This document shows positions 1 to 8,021 of a stretch of 15,122 nucleotides of DNA, one piece after another. The stretch is from CAYQDF01 sp964416175. Lineage in GTDB: Bacteria; Chloroflexota; Anaerolineae; Anaerolineales; UBA4823. The notes below the pieces were generated by a model. It did no database searches, was not told where the DNA came from, and saw nothing but the letters and a program-made list of their open reading frames with translations. The number at the start of each line of letters is the position of its first letter. The first letter of the stretch is position 1. The stretch is from contig CAYQDF010000075.1 of assembly GCA_964416175.1 (NCBI GenBank), positions 1-15,122 of the forward strand, written 5' to 3'. The position numbers were made by a program, and so were the translations under genes.

Positions 1-16
1 GGCGAAGGATGCTCAC

Positions 17-60
17 GAAGGCGCTTTTCGACTACATTGCGTTCCGCTCAAAGTGCCTTC
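17..60. other. Imperfect inverted repeat downstream of the TIM-barrel gene
   Basis: Arms at 17-27 and 50-60 are 11 bases each and complementary except for one position, which is a G-U wobble in a plus-strand RNA but an A-C mismatch in a minus-strand RNA. The loop is 22 bases. There is no U-tract on either side, so this is not a convincing intrinsic terminator. It could mark the 3' end of a plus-strand transcript arriving from the left, or be chance. I see no supportable gene in positions 1-102. Confidence 0.2.
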
Positions 61-102
61 ATTTGCATAATTTACAAAGTGTCGGGTCGCTAGGGGCGCG
101 TA

Positions 103-945
103 TCACATTTTAAACGGAGCGACTTTCATCTGGGTGAATTTCTCTACCTGGGCTGTAATGGCGCGCTCGACGGGCAGGCGCTCCATGCTGGTCGCGCCGT
201 AGAAGCCGTTGATGCCGGGCATCCGCTTCAGGGCCTCGGCCACATTTTCTGGCTCGTCGAATGGTCCGCCATGGCAGATGACCAGGATGTCTTTGCGGAT
301 TTTCCGGGAGGCCTCTGCGATCCGCAAGGTGGTGTCGATAGCTTCATCCATACCTGCCGCCACCGCCGCGCCGATGGTGCCGCCGGTAGTAAGCCCCACG
401 TGCGCCACGATCATGTCTGCGCCGGCCTTTACCATAGCCTGGGCTTCGTCTTCGTTAAAGCAGTAGGGTGTGGTGAGCAGATCCAGCTCGTGTGCCAGCC
501 GGATCATCTCGACTTCCTTATCGTAGCCCAGGCCGGTGGCTTCCATGTTTGCGCGCATCACGCCATCGAACAATCCAACCGTCGGGAAGTTCTGCACGCC
601 GGAGAAGCCGGCTTCCTTGACCTGCTTCAAGAACTGAGGCATCAGGCGGAAAGGATCGGTGGCGTTCACGCCGGCCAGCACCGGGGTGTGTTTGACGACC
701 GGGAGCACCTCGCCGGCCATCTCCATCACGATCGCGTTAGCGTCGCCATAGGCAAAAAGACCGGTGATCGAAACCCGGCCAGCCATGCGGTAGCGCCCGG
801 TATTGTAGATCACGATCAGATCAATGCCGCCGGTCTCTTCACACTTGGCGGAGATGCCGGTGCCGGCGCCTCCGCCGATGATAGGGAGACCCGACTCGGC
901 TTTCGAATACAGTTTTTTCAAGATTTCACTGCGCGGGATAGCCAT
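103..945 (-). CDS. TIM-barrel protein, phosphoenolpyruvate hydrolase-like family
   Basis: This 280-residue protein belongs to the TIM-barrel family often annotated as phosphoenolpyruvate hydrolase-like (PF09370), which also forms the C-terminal half of plant Tm-1. Visible family blocks are a glycine-rich GGGAGTG at residues 24-30, IVIYNTGRYRM near 44-54, QNFPTVGLFDG at 118-128, AHVGLTTGGTIGA at 181-193, CHGGPF at 224-229 and GFYGATSMERLPVE at 248-260. These are repeated beta-strand/loop segments expected at the mouth of a barrel. No signal peptide is seen, so it is probably cytoplasmic. The start at 945 is chosen because AAAGGAG (958-952) sits six bases ahead of it. A start at 951 would abut the ribosome site, and the open frame upstream to 1107 runs into the preceding gene. 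Only 11 bases separate it from the UPF0261 gene, so the two are surely co-expressed. The reaction is not established; the family name should not be read as a proven activity. Confidence 0.93.
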   Translation of the reverse strand: MAIPRSEILKKLYSKAESGLPIIGGGAGTGISAKCEETGGIDLIVIYNTGRYRMAGRVSITGLFAYGDANAIVMEMAGEVLPVVKHTPVLAGVNATDPFRLMPQFLKQVKEAGFSGVQNFPTVGLFDGVMRANMEATGLGYDKEVEMIRLAHELDLLTTPYCFNEDEAQAMVKAGADMIVAHVGLTTGGTIGAAVAAGMDEAIDTTLRIAEASRKIRKDILVICHGGPFDEPENVAEALKRMPGINGFYGATSMERLPVERAITAQVEKFTQMKVAPFKM

Positions 946-951
946 TTTCAT

Positions 952-958
952 CTCCTTT
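952..958 (-). promoter_or_regulatory. Ribosome binding site deciding the TIM-barrel start
   Basis: AAAGGAG on the minus strand directly touches an ATG at 951 and is six bases from a second in-frame ATG at 945. The spacing favours 945 as the real start. Confidence 0.6.
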
Positions 959-2171
959 ATCGATCTTTCAAGAATTCCAATAGTTGTTCGGCGAGTTTTC
1001 CGGAGAACTCCGGGTCGTTGACGTCTTTCTGGCTGATTTCGACCGGGATATCCGGGCGCAGGTTCTCCTGCAAGGCGTCCAAAAACGCCTGGTTCGCCTC
1101 GGGCCACCAGAATGGCTTCTCCGGGTAGTCGATCTCAGAGAAGCCGCCCATGGGGATGAATACCTTGACGGGGCCGGTAGCCATGTTGAGTTTTTCGGCG
1201 AAAATCTCGCCCATACGCCGGTTTTCCTCGATATTGGTGCGCATCAGCGTCACGTTCGGATTCCACTGGTAGAACAGCCGGTCCTTGTATTTGCCCGGGA
1301 CGGTCTCCGGCGCCCAGAAGTTGCACATATCGATGCAGGCCGGCGTCACGACCTGGGGAATGCCGGTTTTGGCGGCCGCTTCCAGACGATGGGGACCCGC
1401 GCTGAGCACGCCGCCGCAGACTTCGTCGGCCCATTCCGTCGTGGTGATGTCGAGCACGCCTGCAAAATAGCCGCTTTCGATCAACGCTTCCATGGTCCGC
1501 CCGCCGGTCCCGGTGGCGTGGAAGACCAGCACTTCGTAGCTATGGTCCTCCATGATCTTGCGTGCGTGGTCAACAGCACGGGTGGTGTTGCCAAACATGG
1601 TGGCAGCGATCAACGGTTTCTCCTCGCCGGAAAGTGCCACCTCCGAGGCGACCATGCCACAGATAGCGCCTGCCGCGTTGGTGAAGATGGTGCGGCTGAT
1701 GCGATTCAATCCGGCGACATCGACAATTGATGGCATCATCGTGATATCGGAGGTGCCGACGAAGGCGCTGGTATCTCCCGAAGCCACGGTCGAGACCATC
1801 AGCTTGGGGATGCCAATCGGCAAGGCGCGCATAGCACTGGTGGCCATGACCGTGCCGCCTCCACCGCCCATCGAGATCATCCCATGTATTCTGCCGGCGT
1901 CATACAGCTCTCTGGCAACAACCGCGACTCCCCGCGTCATGACGGACATTGCCTCGCCCCGGTCTTTCTTCGCCACCAGTTCGTTGAGCTCGGCGCCCCC
2001 GGCTTTTGCTACGGCTTCCCGGCTGACATCCGGTGAGAAGGCCGGATCTCCCAACACACCAACGTCGATTACCAGTGTCCGGAAGCCGAGTTTCTCTATC
2101 TCTGCTTTTAAAAAGGCGAACTCTTGCCCTTTTGTGTCCAAGGCCCCTACAATGGCGATGGTTTTTTCCAT
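957..2171 (-). CDS. Tm-1-like ATP-binding domain protein (UPF0261)
   Basis: This 404-residue protein is a full-length UPF0261/Tm-1-like protein. It opens with the family's typical KTIAIVGALDTKGQEFAFLK (residues 3-22). It also shows MGGGGGT at 101-107, a conserved STVASGDTSAFVGTSDITMM block at 127-146, HATGTGGRTME at 218-228, TTTEWADE at 243-250 and PMGGFSEID at 340-348. The glycine-rich blocks fit nucleotide binding, which is known for the plant Tm-1 N-terminal half; ATP binding here is inferred from homology. No signal peptide or membrane segment is visible. The start is secure: AGGAGG (2185-2180) lies eight bases upstream and overlaps the stop codon of the LivF-like gene, so translation is probably coupled. 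It is followed 11 bases later by the TIM-barrel gene. Together they equal the two halves of plant Tm-1. The substrate and reaction are unknown. Confidence 0.95.
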   Translation of the reverse strand: MEKTIAIVGALDTKGQEFAFLKAEIEKLGFRTLVIDVGVLGDPAFSPDVSREAVAKAGGAELNELVAKKDRGEAMSVMTRGVAVVARELYDAGRIHGMISMGGGGGTVMATSAMRALPIGIPKLMVSTVASGDTSAFVGTSDITMMPSIVDVAGLNRISRTIFTNAAGAICGMVASEVALSGEEKPLIAATMFGNTTRAVDHARKIMEDHSYEVLVFHATGTGGRTMEALIESGYFAGVLDITTTEWADEVCGGVLSAGPHRLEAAAKTGIPQVVTPACIDMCNFWAPETVPGKYKDRLFYQWNPNVTLMRTNIEENRRMGEIFAEKLNMATGPVKVFIPMGGFSEIDYPEKPFWWPEANQAFLDALQENLRPDIPVEISQKDVNDPEFSGKLAEQLLEFLKDR

Positions 2172-2183
2172 TAGATCTTCCTC

Positions 2184-2904
<721 letters not shown>

Positions 2905-2912
<8 letters not shown>

Positions 2913-3663
2913 ACGCACTCCCCAGATAGACTTCCTGGACTTTTTGGTCTTGTTTGATTTCGGAAGGAGTTCCTTCGGCAATGATCGAGCCGCGGTGCAT
3001 AACCGTGATTTTCTCCGCGATGTCCAGAACCACCTCCATGTCATGCTCAATCAAGACCAGGGTGACTTCGCTGGGCAGGTTCTTTATCAAGCCGGTAAGG
3101 ATGCCACGCTCGCTCGGGGAAAGACCAGCAGCCGGCTCGTCGAGCATGATCAACCGCGGGCGCATGGCGATGGCCATACCCAGTTCGAGCTGTCGTTGTA
3201 AGCCATGCGAGATCTCGCACACTTTCTTTTTGAGATGATCAGCCAGGCCAACCTGCTCGGCCACTGCGTGTGCCCAACGCAACACACTGCCATTATTGCG
3301 CCAGTGTTTCATAAATTGGAAATTTAATCCCTGATTAGCTCCCCCCGCCAGGAATAGATTTTCCTCAACTGTCAGCTCCAGGAACAGCTCTGAAATTTGA
3401 TAAGTCCGGCCCAATCCGAGCTTTGCCCGTTCCTGGACAGACTTCCTGGTGATATCAACCCCAAAGATCTTGATAACGCCTTCGTCCACTGGCATTTCCC
3501 CGGCGATCAGATTGAACAGGGTCGTTTTACCGGCGCCGTTCGGCCCGATCAGAGCACGCCGCTCGCCCACTGGCACAACCAGATTGGTCGAGCGTACTGC
3601 GTGGACTCCACCAAAGCTCTTCGAAATCGAGGTTGCCGCGAGAGCGTGCATCTGATCGGGCAT
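2905..3663 (-). CDS. livG: Branched-chain-type ABC transporter ATPase, LivG-like
   Basis: This is the first ATP-binding subunit of the HAAT importer. With the 3663 start (252 residues) it shows Walker A GPNGAGKTT (40-48), Q-loop Gln89 in GRTYQISELF, Walker B LIMLDEPAAGLSPSE (172-186, D175/E176) and H-loop His207 in LIEHDMEVV. The C-terminal EVYLG is a LivG hallmark. The signature reads ISHGLQRQLE rather than LSGGQ, within the variation seen in this family (often xxYGxQRxLE). Start choice: AGGA lies eight bases before the ATG at 3663 but only two before an in-frame ATG at 3669, so 3663 is favoured; the alternative adds two residues. It follows the binding-protein gene by about 38 bases and its 3' end overlaps the LivF-like gene. 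Confidence 0.94.
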
Positions 3664-3701
3664 ATCCATAGTCCTGCTTTTCTAAGCGAATCCTTTACAG
3701 G

Positions 3702-5048
3702 TTACTGGCCGAAGGGCAGAAATTCGTAACCGCCGCCCTCCAGCATTTCCGGAGCAAGTTCGGAACATTTGCCAGGCGGGTAAGTATTCCCATCCGGAGG
3801 TTGTGCCATGTAAAGGCTGGGATCGTAAGGGCCAAACTGGCTGACGTTCTTGATCGTGAAAAGGCCCTTGTTATACAGATTACCGTTTTCATCCATGGCG
3901 ACTTCCCGAATGTAGACATTCCCGATCGCTGCGTGATATTTCGGGTCCAGGGTTACGGGACCACGGGGATCATTAGTCTGGTCAACTTCGAGCATCGCCT
4001 GAACCAGCGCGGTCTTATCGAAAACATCGCCATCTAACGATTCGATGGCGAGCAGGATCATGCGCATGGATGAGTAAGCGAAGACAGAAGCTGCCGAGGG
4101 TGTATGCCCCCAACGCTCTACAAACTTATCCCGGAATGCAATCCATTCAGGCGTCGATAGATCATCCGCCATGTGGTGTGCGGATAGGAGGCCAACGATA
4201 TCTTTGGGCATTGAATCCAGGTCGGGTTTCTCGAAAGTGTTGGATTGTCCGATGAGCTCCATTTTATCCAGCATGCCCAACTCGACGTATTGCTTTACGA
4301 AGTTGATCGCATCGCCGCCGGCGCCATTGTAGTAGACTGCATCGTAGCCCTCATCGAGCGGGATGGAGGCGATCATGGAGGAGAAGTCCGAAGTCGATCC
4401 GGGTGGGAACCAGACGCTGCTGACTTCTTCACCTCCGCCGCGACAGAAACCGCGAATAAACCCGCCGCCCTGGTTCCAGGGGTAGGAATAGTCTTCGCCG
4501 ATCTGGTATATTTTCTTGTAACCCTTTTCCTTGGCTAACCAGTAGCCGAACACATCCTGGGATTGGGCTCCCGTCCAGGTGGTACGGACGATCATCGGGT
4601 GGAACGAACGCATCGTCATGTCCTCGGAAGCCGAGTACATCGGGACAAGCGGGATATTCTTGTCTTTCATGTAGTCGCCTACCGTCAGACCCTCGTCGCC
4701 GGACACCAGCCCAGTCAGGATGTCGACCTTGTCCTGTTCGACCAGTTTCTTGGCCTTCGTCACCGCCAGTTCATTGTCCAGCTGGTCGTCTTCATAGATC
4801 ACGACGATTTTCTTCCCGGCGACTTCGTAGTCGAACTCTTCTAATGCAAGCCCGGCGCCCTCTTTCTGCATTTCTCCGAAAGATGAAAATACACCGGTGA
4901 ATGCGCCGATGAAGCCAATCTTTATTTCCCCGGCAGTCTCCGGCGGTGCCTCCTCGGTTCCCTCTGGCGCACCAGGTTGCGCGCAGGCAGCAAGCAGCAT
5001 GGAAACCATGATGATCATTGACAGCAGTTGAAACAATTTTCGTGACAT
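3702..5048 (-). CDS. ABC transporter substrate-binding lipoprotein, LivK-like (Peripla_BP_6)
   Basis: This 448-residue protein captures the substrate outside the membrane for the HAAT importer. It has a lipoprotein signal: a positive start, a hydrophobic stretch (residues 5-20) and a lipobox LLAAC with Cys22 as the lipidation site. A Pro/Glu/Thr/Gly linker runs to about residue 40. The mature domain begins with EIKIGFIGAFTGVFSSFGEMQKEGAGLALEE, the usual opening of type I periplasmic-binding folds of the Leu/Ile/Val class. It is somewhat longer than classic LivK because of the linker and a C-terminal tail that contains another cysteine. AGGAG (5061-5057) is eight bases ahead of the start. The gene sits between the permeases and ATPases, with a 90-base gap after the LivM-like gene. 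Members of this family bind branched-chain amino acids, amides, urea or aromatic acids; which one applies here is not readable. Confidence 0.93.
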   Translation of the reverse strand: MSRKLFQLLSMIIMVSMLLAACAQPGAPEGTEEAPPETAGEIKIGFIGAFTGVFSSFGEMQKEGAGLALEEFDYEVAGKKIVVIYEDDQLDNELAVTKAKKLVEQDKVDILTGLVSGDEGLTVGDYMKDKNIPLVPMYSASEDMTMRSFHPMIVRTTWTGAQSQDVFGYWLAKEKGYKKIYQIGEDYSYPWNQGGGFIRGFCRGGGEEVSSVWFPPGSTSDFSSMIASIPLDEGYDAVYYNGAGGDAINFVKQYVELGMLDKMELIGQSNTFEKPDLDSMPKDIVGLLSAHHMADDLSTPEWIAFRDKFVERWGHTPSAASVFAYSSMRMILLAIESLDGDVFDKTALVQAMLEVDQTNDPRGPVTLDPKYHAAIGNVYIREVAMDENGNLYNKGLFTIKNVSQFGPYDPSLYMAQPPDGNTYPPGKCSELAPEMLEGGGYEFLPFGQ

Positions 5049-5117
5049 TTCATCTTCTCCTTGTATTCGATGTGGGTATCATTTGGTGTTGATCCAGAGT
5101 ATATTGAACGAATTGAA

Positions 5118-5128
5118 TGGCCTCCTTT
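5118..5128 (-). other. Orphan Shine-Dalgarno-like AAAGGAGG in the LivM-LivK gap
   Basis: AAAGGAGGCCA on the minus strand lies about 70 bases ahead of the binding-protein start, with no ATG or GTG at usable spacing. The same eleven bases recur at 15091-15081, some 83 bases ahead of the permease gene. It may be a ribosome standby site or chance. I saw no convincing promoter or terminator in this 90-base gap. Confidence 0.25.
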
Positions 5129-5138
5129 CTGCTGGCGC

Positions 5139-6131
5139 CTATGGTTGCTCTATCTCAGGCTTAGAGAGCCGATGCAGAAATGGGAATTTACTCTGTTTTC
5201 GCATCGTATCCAGGTACCCTAAGATCCCATTCGGCGCAAATAATACTGTCAGCACAAATATGATCCCAATCACTGTGTTGTACCGTTCGGAGACCTGGCT
5301 GATCAGTACATCCAGCCAGACCGCGATGACGGTGCCAACGATGGGACCCCAGAAATAGCTCGACCCCCCCAGGATGACCATCAACACGACCCAGATCGTA
5401 CGGCTGAGTTGCATGGTGGTGGGTGTGATCACTCCGGTGTTATAGGTTGCCAGGATGCCCCCGATACCGGCATAGACGGCCGCGATCAAGAATGCGATTA
5501 CCCGGATCCAGTAGACGGGATAACCAAGCGCAGCCATGCGCCTCGAGCTTTCTCGTGTCCCGTTAAGCGCCAGCCCAAAGGGGGAGTTCACAATTCGCCA
5601 GAGAACCAGCTGTCCCACTCCAAAGATCGCCAGTGCAGCCCAATAATAATTACCCGTATCTTTAAAATCGATCCCGAAAAGGACAAATGGCCTGATCCCC
5701 CGGATGCCCGACCAGCCGTGCAACAGAGTGGTATTCTGGAGTGCGAAAGCGAAGACCACCTGGCCAAACGCCAGGGTGATCATCAGAAAAACGATTTTTT
5801 GGGTGCGGTTGGCGATCAATCCAAAGACCGTCGCAAAAACCAAGACCAGCACTATCCCTAGAACATCCGCCAACGGAAACGGGATGCCGCGTTCGTAACC
5901 GAATAGACCCACGCCGTAGCCCGCTATCCCAAAGAAAGCCGCCTGGGTCAGGCTGATCATACCTCCCTGACCGATGAGGAAGCCCGTCGAAACCGCCAGG
6001 AACCCGAAATAGATGATGCGGATGAAAGTTGTGATCGTGTATTGGCTGGCGTAGAGTGGCAGCAAAATCAGCGCCAGCAGGACCACTGCGATCAGGATGG
6101 TCCTTTGATAATCGCGCCGGGCAATCCTCAT
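5139..6131 (-). CDS. livM: Branched-chain-type ABC transporter permease, LivM-like
   Basis: This is the second membrane subunit of the HAAT importer, 330 residues with about eight to ten hydrophobic segments. The first spans residues 12-28. The family motif GQGGMISLTQAAFFGIAGY (54-72) is clear. The cytoplasmic coupling loop NSPFGLALNGTRESSRRMAALGY (182-204) is the EAA-like segment that contacts the ATPases. A later block reads ILGGSSYFWGPIVGTV where most relatives have a GGxGTxxGP pattern, a small deviation in an otherwise intact protein. The start overlaps the stop of the LivH-like gene by four bases (ATGA), with GGGAGG (6142-6137) five bases upstream, so translation is coupled. Known relatives pair with LivH in a heterodimeric pore. 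Confidence 0.94.
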   Translation of the reverse strand: MRIARRDYQRTILIAVVLLALILLPLYASQYTITTFIRIIYFGFLAVSTGFLIGQGGMISLTQAAFFGIAGYGVGLFGYERGIPFPLADVLGIVLVLVFATVFGLIANRTQKIVFLMITLAFGQVVFAFALQNTTLLHGWSGIRGIRPFVLFGIDFKDTGNYYWAALAIFGVGQLVLWRIVNSPFGLALNGTRESSRRMAALGYPVYWIRVIAFLIAAVYAGIGGILATYNTGVITPTTMQLSRTIWVVLMVILGGSSYFWGPIVGTVIAVWLDVLISQVSERYNTVIGIIFVLTVLFAPNGILGYLDTMRKQSKFPFLHRLSKPEIEQP

Positions 6132-6988
6132 AGCCTCCTCCCAAACAACCCTTGTGGTCGGATTGACAACACGATCGCCATCGGAATAAAGATCAGGAAA
6201 TAGGAGTATTGTGGGGCATAAGCCAGCCCAAACGAAATGATCTGCCCGAGGATCAGCGAGCTGACCACCGCACCACCCAGGCTACCCATACCCCCCAGAA
6301 TGATCACCACCAGGGAATATATTAGGATGATAGCGTCGCCCCCCGGGCTGAGTTGAAGATAGGATCCGCCGAGCACCCCTGCGATTCCTCCCAGAAACGC
6401 TGAGAGTACAAATACAGCTGAATACATCAGGTTGATGTTAACGCCCAGCGCGCTGGCCGTCTCCCGGTCATCCACGCCGGCTCGCACCGCCGCTCCGAGC
6501 TTTGTTTTGTACAAAAGTAACCAGAGCGAAAGGGCGATGAAGATGCTGACACCCATCATCACGAAGCGGAATCCAGGGTAAGTCAGGCCCAGAATATTGA
6601 TCGGTGGGCTCAGATAGCTGGGTACATTCAACGTCACCGGGATCTTTGGCCAATAGACCAGAGCCTGGTCGGAAATTATCATTGCCACAGAGACGGTCAG
6701 AAGCGTTTCAGGCAGATCGCCGCCTCGGACGCGCGAGAGCATGGTCCGCTCGAAGACGGAGCCAAGTACAGCTATGGAAAGCCCTCCCACGACCAGCGCC
6801 AGCAGCCAGTTCCCCGTGGCTTTGACCACCGAATACCCGATATATCCACCCAGCATGTAGAACGCCCCATGGCTCAGGTTGACCACGCGCATCAACCCAA
6901 ATGCCAATGTCAAGCCGCTGCCAAGGACGAACAGAATTGCCGCCTGGGTTAGACCGTTCAGAATCAGAATGATAAATTTCGTTTCCAT
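6128..6988 (-). CDS. livH: Branched-chain-type ABC transporter permease, LivH-like
   Basis: This is the first membrane subunit of the importer, 286 residues, close to the usual LivH length. It is strongly hydrophobic throughout. It carries the LivH signature GLMRVVNLSHGAFYMLGGY (31-49), the coupling loop TKLGAAVRAGVDDRETASALGVN (162-184) and ILGGMGSLGGAVVSSLILG (230-248). The C-terminus IRPQGLFGRRL is also characteristic. There is no good Shine-Dalgarno ahead of the ATG. The start lies four bases after the stop of the GntR-type regulator, so it probably relies on ribosomes finishing that gene. This ties the regulator to the transporter in one transcript. Confidence 0.94.
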   Translation of the reverse strand: METKFIILILNGLTQAAILFVLGSGLTLAFGLMRVVNLSHGAFYMLGGYIGYSVVKATGNWLLALVVGGLSIAVLGSVFERTMLSRVRGGDLPETLLTVSVAMIISDQALVYWPKIPVTLNVPSYLSPPINILGLTYPGFRFVMMGVSIFIALSLWLLLYKTKLGAAVRAGVDDRETASALGVNINLMYSAVFVLSAFLGGIAGVLGGSYLQLSPGGDAIILIYSLVVIILGGMGSLGGAVVSSLILGQIISFGLAYAPQYSYFLIFIPMAIVLSIRPQGLFGRRL

Positions 6989-6992
6989 GGGT

Positions 6993-7757
6993 TTATCTGG
7001 CCGTATCTTTGAGGACAGGGTTGGCAGGTTTGTATTTCGCGCCGGAGATATCGTATGCCTCGACGTCCTCCCGTACCTGGCGGATGTGTTCGATCATATG
7101 CCGGCGTGCACCAGCAGGATCATGGTTCGCAATCGCAGCCATGATCAACTTATGGTTGACCTGGGATCGATGAGGGCCTCCCCACACGATTGATGAATAA
7201 TAGGCTTGCTGATCGCGTAATAGCTTCATCAGCGGGCTGATGATGATCGAGAAAAGGGGATTGTCGGTTGATTCGGCCAGCAGTATGTGGAAGCTGAAAT
7301 CACCATCCAGGAATTCTTCGATGTTAATTTTGCCCTCCAGGGCACGATCCATCTGGTCGATGGCTTGCTGCAATCTTTTTCGCTGCTCCTCGTTAGCCCG
7401 GCTGGCGACCAGGGCAGCAACTTCAGGCTCCAGGATCTGCCGAATCTCAATCAGGCAGTGATAACCTCGGGCTTTTTCCATACGTACGACCGTATCGAAG
7501 GAAGCGCGCACACGTTCATCGACGTTGTCCACTACAAACGTGCCTTTGGCAACTCGAGTCTCGATCCAACCCTTTTCTTTCAATACCTTCATCGCTTCAC
7601 GGATCACGGTCCGGCTGACCTGGTACTGCTCCGCCATTTCCTTCTCGGTAGGCAGCTTATCCCCGACGCGCAGGTCGCCTTCGATGATGCGCGTTTCGAT
7701 CAATTCGCAAACTTGTTCGTACAAAGGTTTGTTGTGGGGAAGCGGCGAAAAGGTCAT
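6993..7757 (-). CDS. GntR-family transcriptional regulator, FCD (FadR-like) subfamily
   Basis: The 254-residue protein has an N-terminal winged helix. PLYEQVCELIETRIIEGDLRVGDKLPTEKEMAEQYQVSRTVIREAMKVLKEKGWIETR (11-68) is a textbook GntR DNA-binding domain, followed by the wing GTFVVD (72-77). Residues about 98-230 form an all-helical FCD ligand domain. The metal-binding residues of the family are visible as Asp153 and His157 (DFSFH), His202 and His224, which suggests a metal-assisted carboxylate ligand, as in other FCD regulators. It is the first gene of the transporter operon and is followed after four bases by the LivH-like gene, so it probably senses the imported compound or a product and controls its own operon. 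Whether it represses or activates is not shown. The ATG at 7757 has no obvious ribosome site. Confidence 0.93.
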   Translation of the reverse strand: MTFSPLPHNKPLYEQVCELIETRIIEGDLRVGDKLPTEKEMAEQYQVSRTVIREAMKVLKEKGWIETRVAKGTFVVDNVDERVRASFDTVVRMEKARGYHCLIEIRQILEPEVAALVASRANEEQRKRLQQAIDQMDRALEGKINIEEFLDGDFSFHILLAESTDNPLFSIIISPLMKLLRDQQAYYSSIVWGGPHRSQVNHKLIMAAIANHDPAGARRHMIEHIRQVREDVEAYDISGAKYKPANPVLKDTAR

Positions 7758-7776
7758 ATTGTATGATGATACGGGG

Positions 7777-7825
7777 ATAATATGATCGAATTATAGAGAT
7801 GTTGACCTTTTTCCCCTAATGTCAA
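7777..7825 (-). promoter_or_regulatory. Candidate promoter of the GntR-transporter operon
   Basis: On the minus strand there is a perfect TTGACA (7825-7820) and a perfect TATAAT (7795-7790), but they are 24 bases apart, too far for a single ordinary promoter. A second pair, TCAACA (7805-7800) and TATTAT (7782-7777), has 17-base spacing and fewer matches. Either could serve; an activator-dependent or overlapping promoter is possible. The AT-rich composition and position just before the regulator support a promoter here. Confidence 0.4.
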
Positions 7826-7847
7826 ATGTCATTTCTTGTACATGACA
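7819..7847. promoter_or_regulatory. Candidate operator: inverted and direct TGTCA repeats
   Basis: Arms TGTCAT (7827-7832) and ATGACA (7842-7847) form a perfect 6-base inverted repeat with a 9-base centre that itself contains most of the palindrome TGTACA (7837-7842). A further ATGTCA (7819-7824) repeats ATGTCA (7826-7831) at a 7-base period and overlaps the candidate -35. Three half-sites next to the promoter of a GntR gene fit autoregulation; the assignment is inference. Confidence 0.4.
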
Positions 7848-8003
7848 GTTGGGTAAAAAGAAAAAGTCGAATGAGGCCCGAACAGACAAGGCATCCAACT
7901 TTTTACTGTCGAAAAAACCAACGGGACAGGCCTTAAAGTTCTCTTTCTTGACGATCGATTGGCTTCCCTCTCGTGTCCCAATGAGTCGATCTTGTATTTT
8001 CCT

Positions 8004-8021
8004 TAATGCGCCGAGGCATTA
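8004..8021 (-). other. Small hairpin over the NERD gene stop codon
   Basis: TAATGC (8004-8009) and GCATTA (8016-8021) can pair around a six-base loop and include the stop codon at 8019-8021. No T-run follows on the minus strand, so it is at best a weak terminator. The rest of 7848-8003 is AT-rich with no supportable gene; an A-rich GTAAAAAG/CTTTTTAC pair (7853-7860, 7899-7906) is probably compositional. Confidence 0.25.

Noticed and set aside
1..102. Possible 3' end of a gene entering from the left
   Set aside because: All frames are short, no family resemblance is visible, and nothing decides between them.
946..1107. N-terminal extension of the TIM-barrel gene by 54 residues
   Set aside because: It lies inside the UPF0261 gene and has Arg/Pro/Gly-rich out-of-frame character; the ribosome site favours 945.
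271..1128. Long plus-strand open frame of 285 codons opposite the TIM-barrel and UPF0261 genes
   Set aside because: It lies antisense to two well-recognised proteins, and its translation shows His/Asp/Gln-rich composition typical of the reverse of GC-rich codons.
2913..3050. N-terminal extension of the LivF-like gene by 46 residues
   Set aside because: The extension is basic and unlike the family, overlaps the LivG-like gene, and a good ribosome site sits just before the internal start at 2912.
5050..5082. Ten-codon ATG frame in the leader of the binding-protein gene as a leader peptide
   Set aside because: It has no Shine-Dalgarno at usable distance and no codon bias suggesting attenuation.
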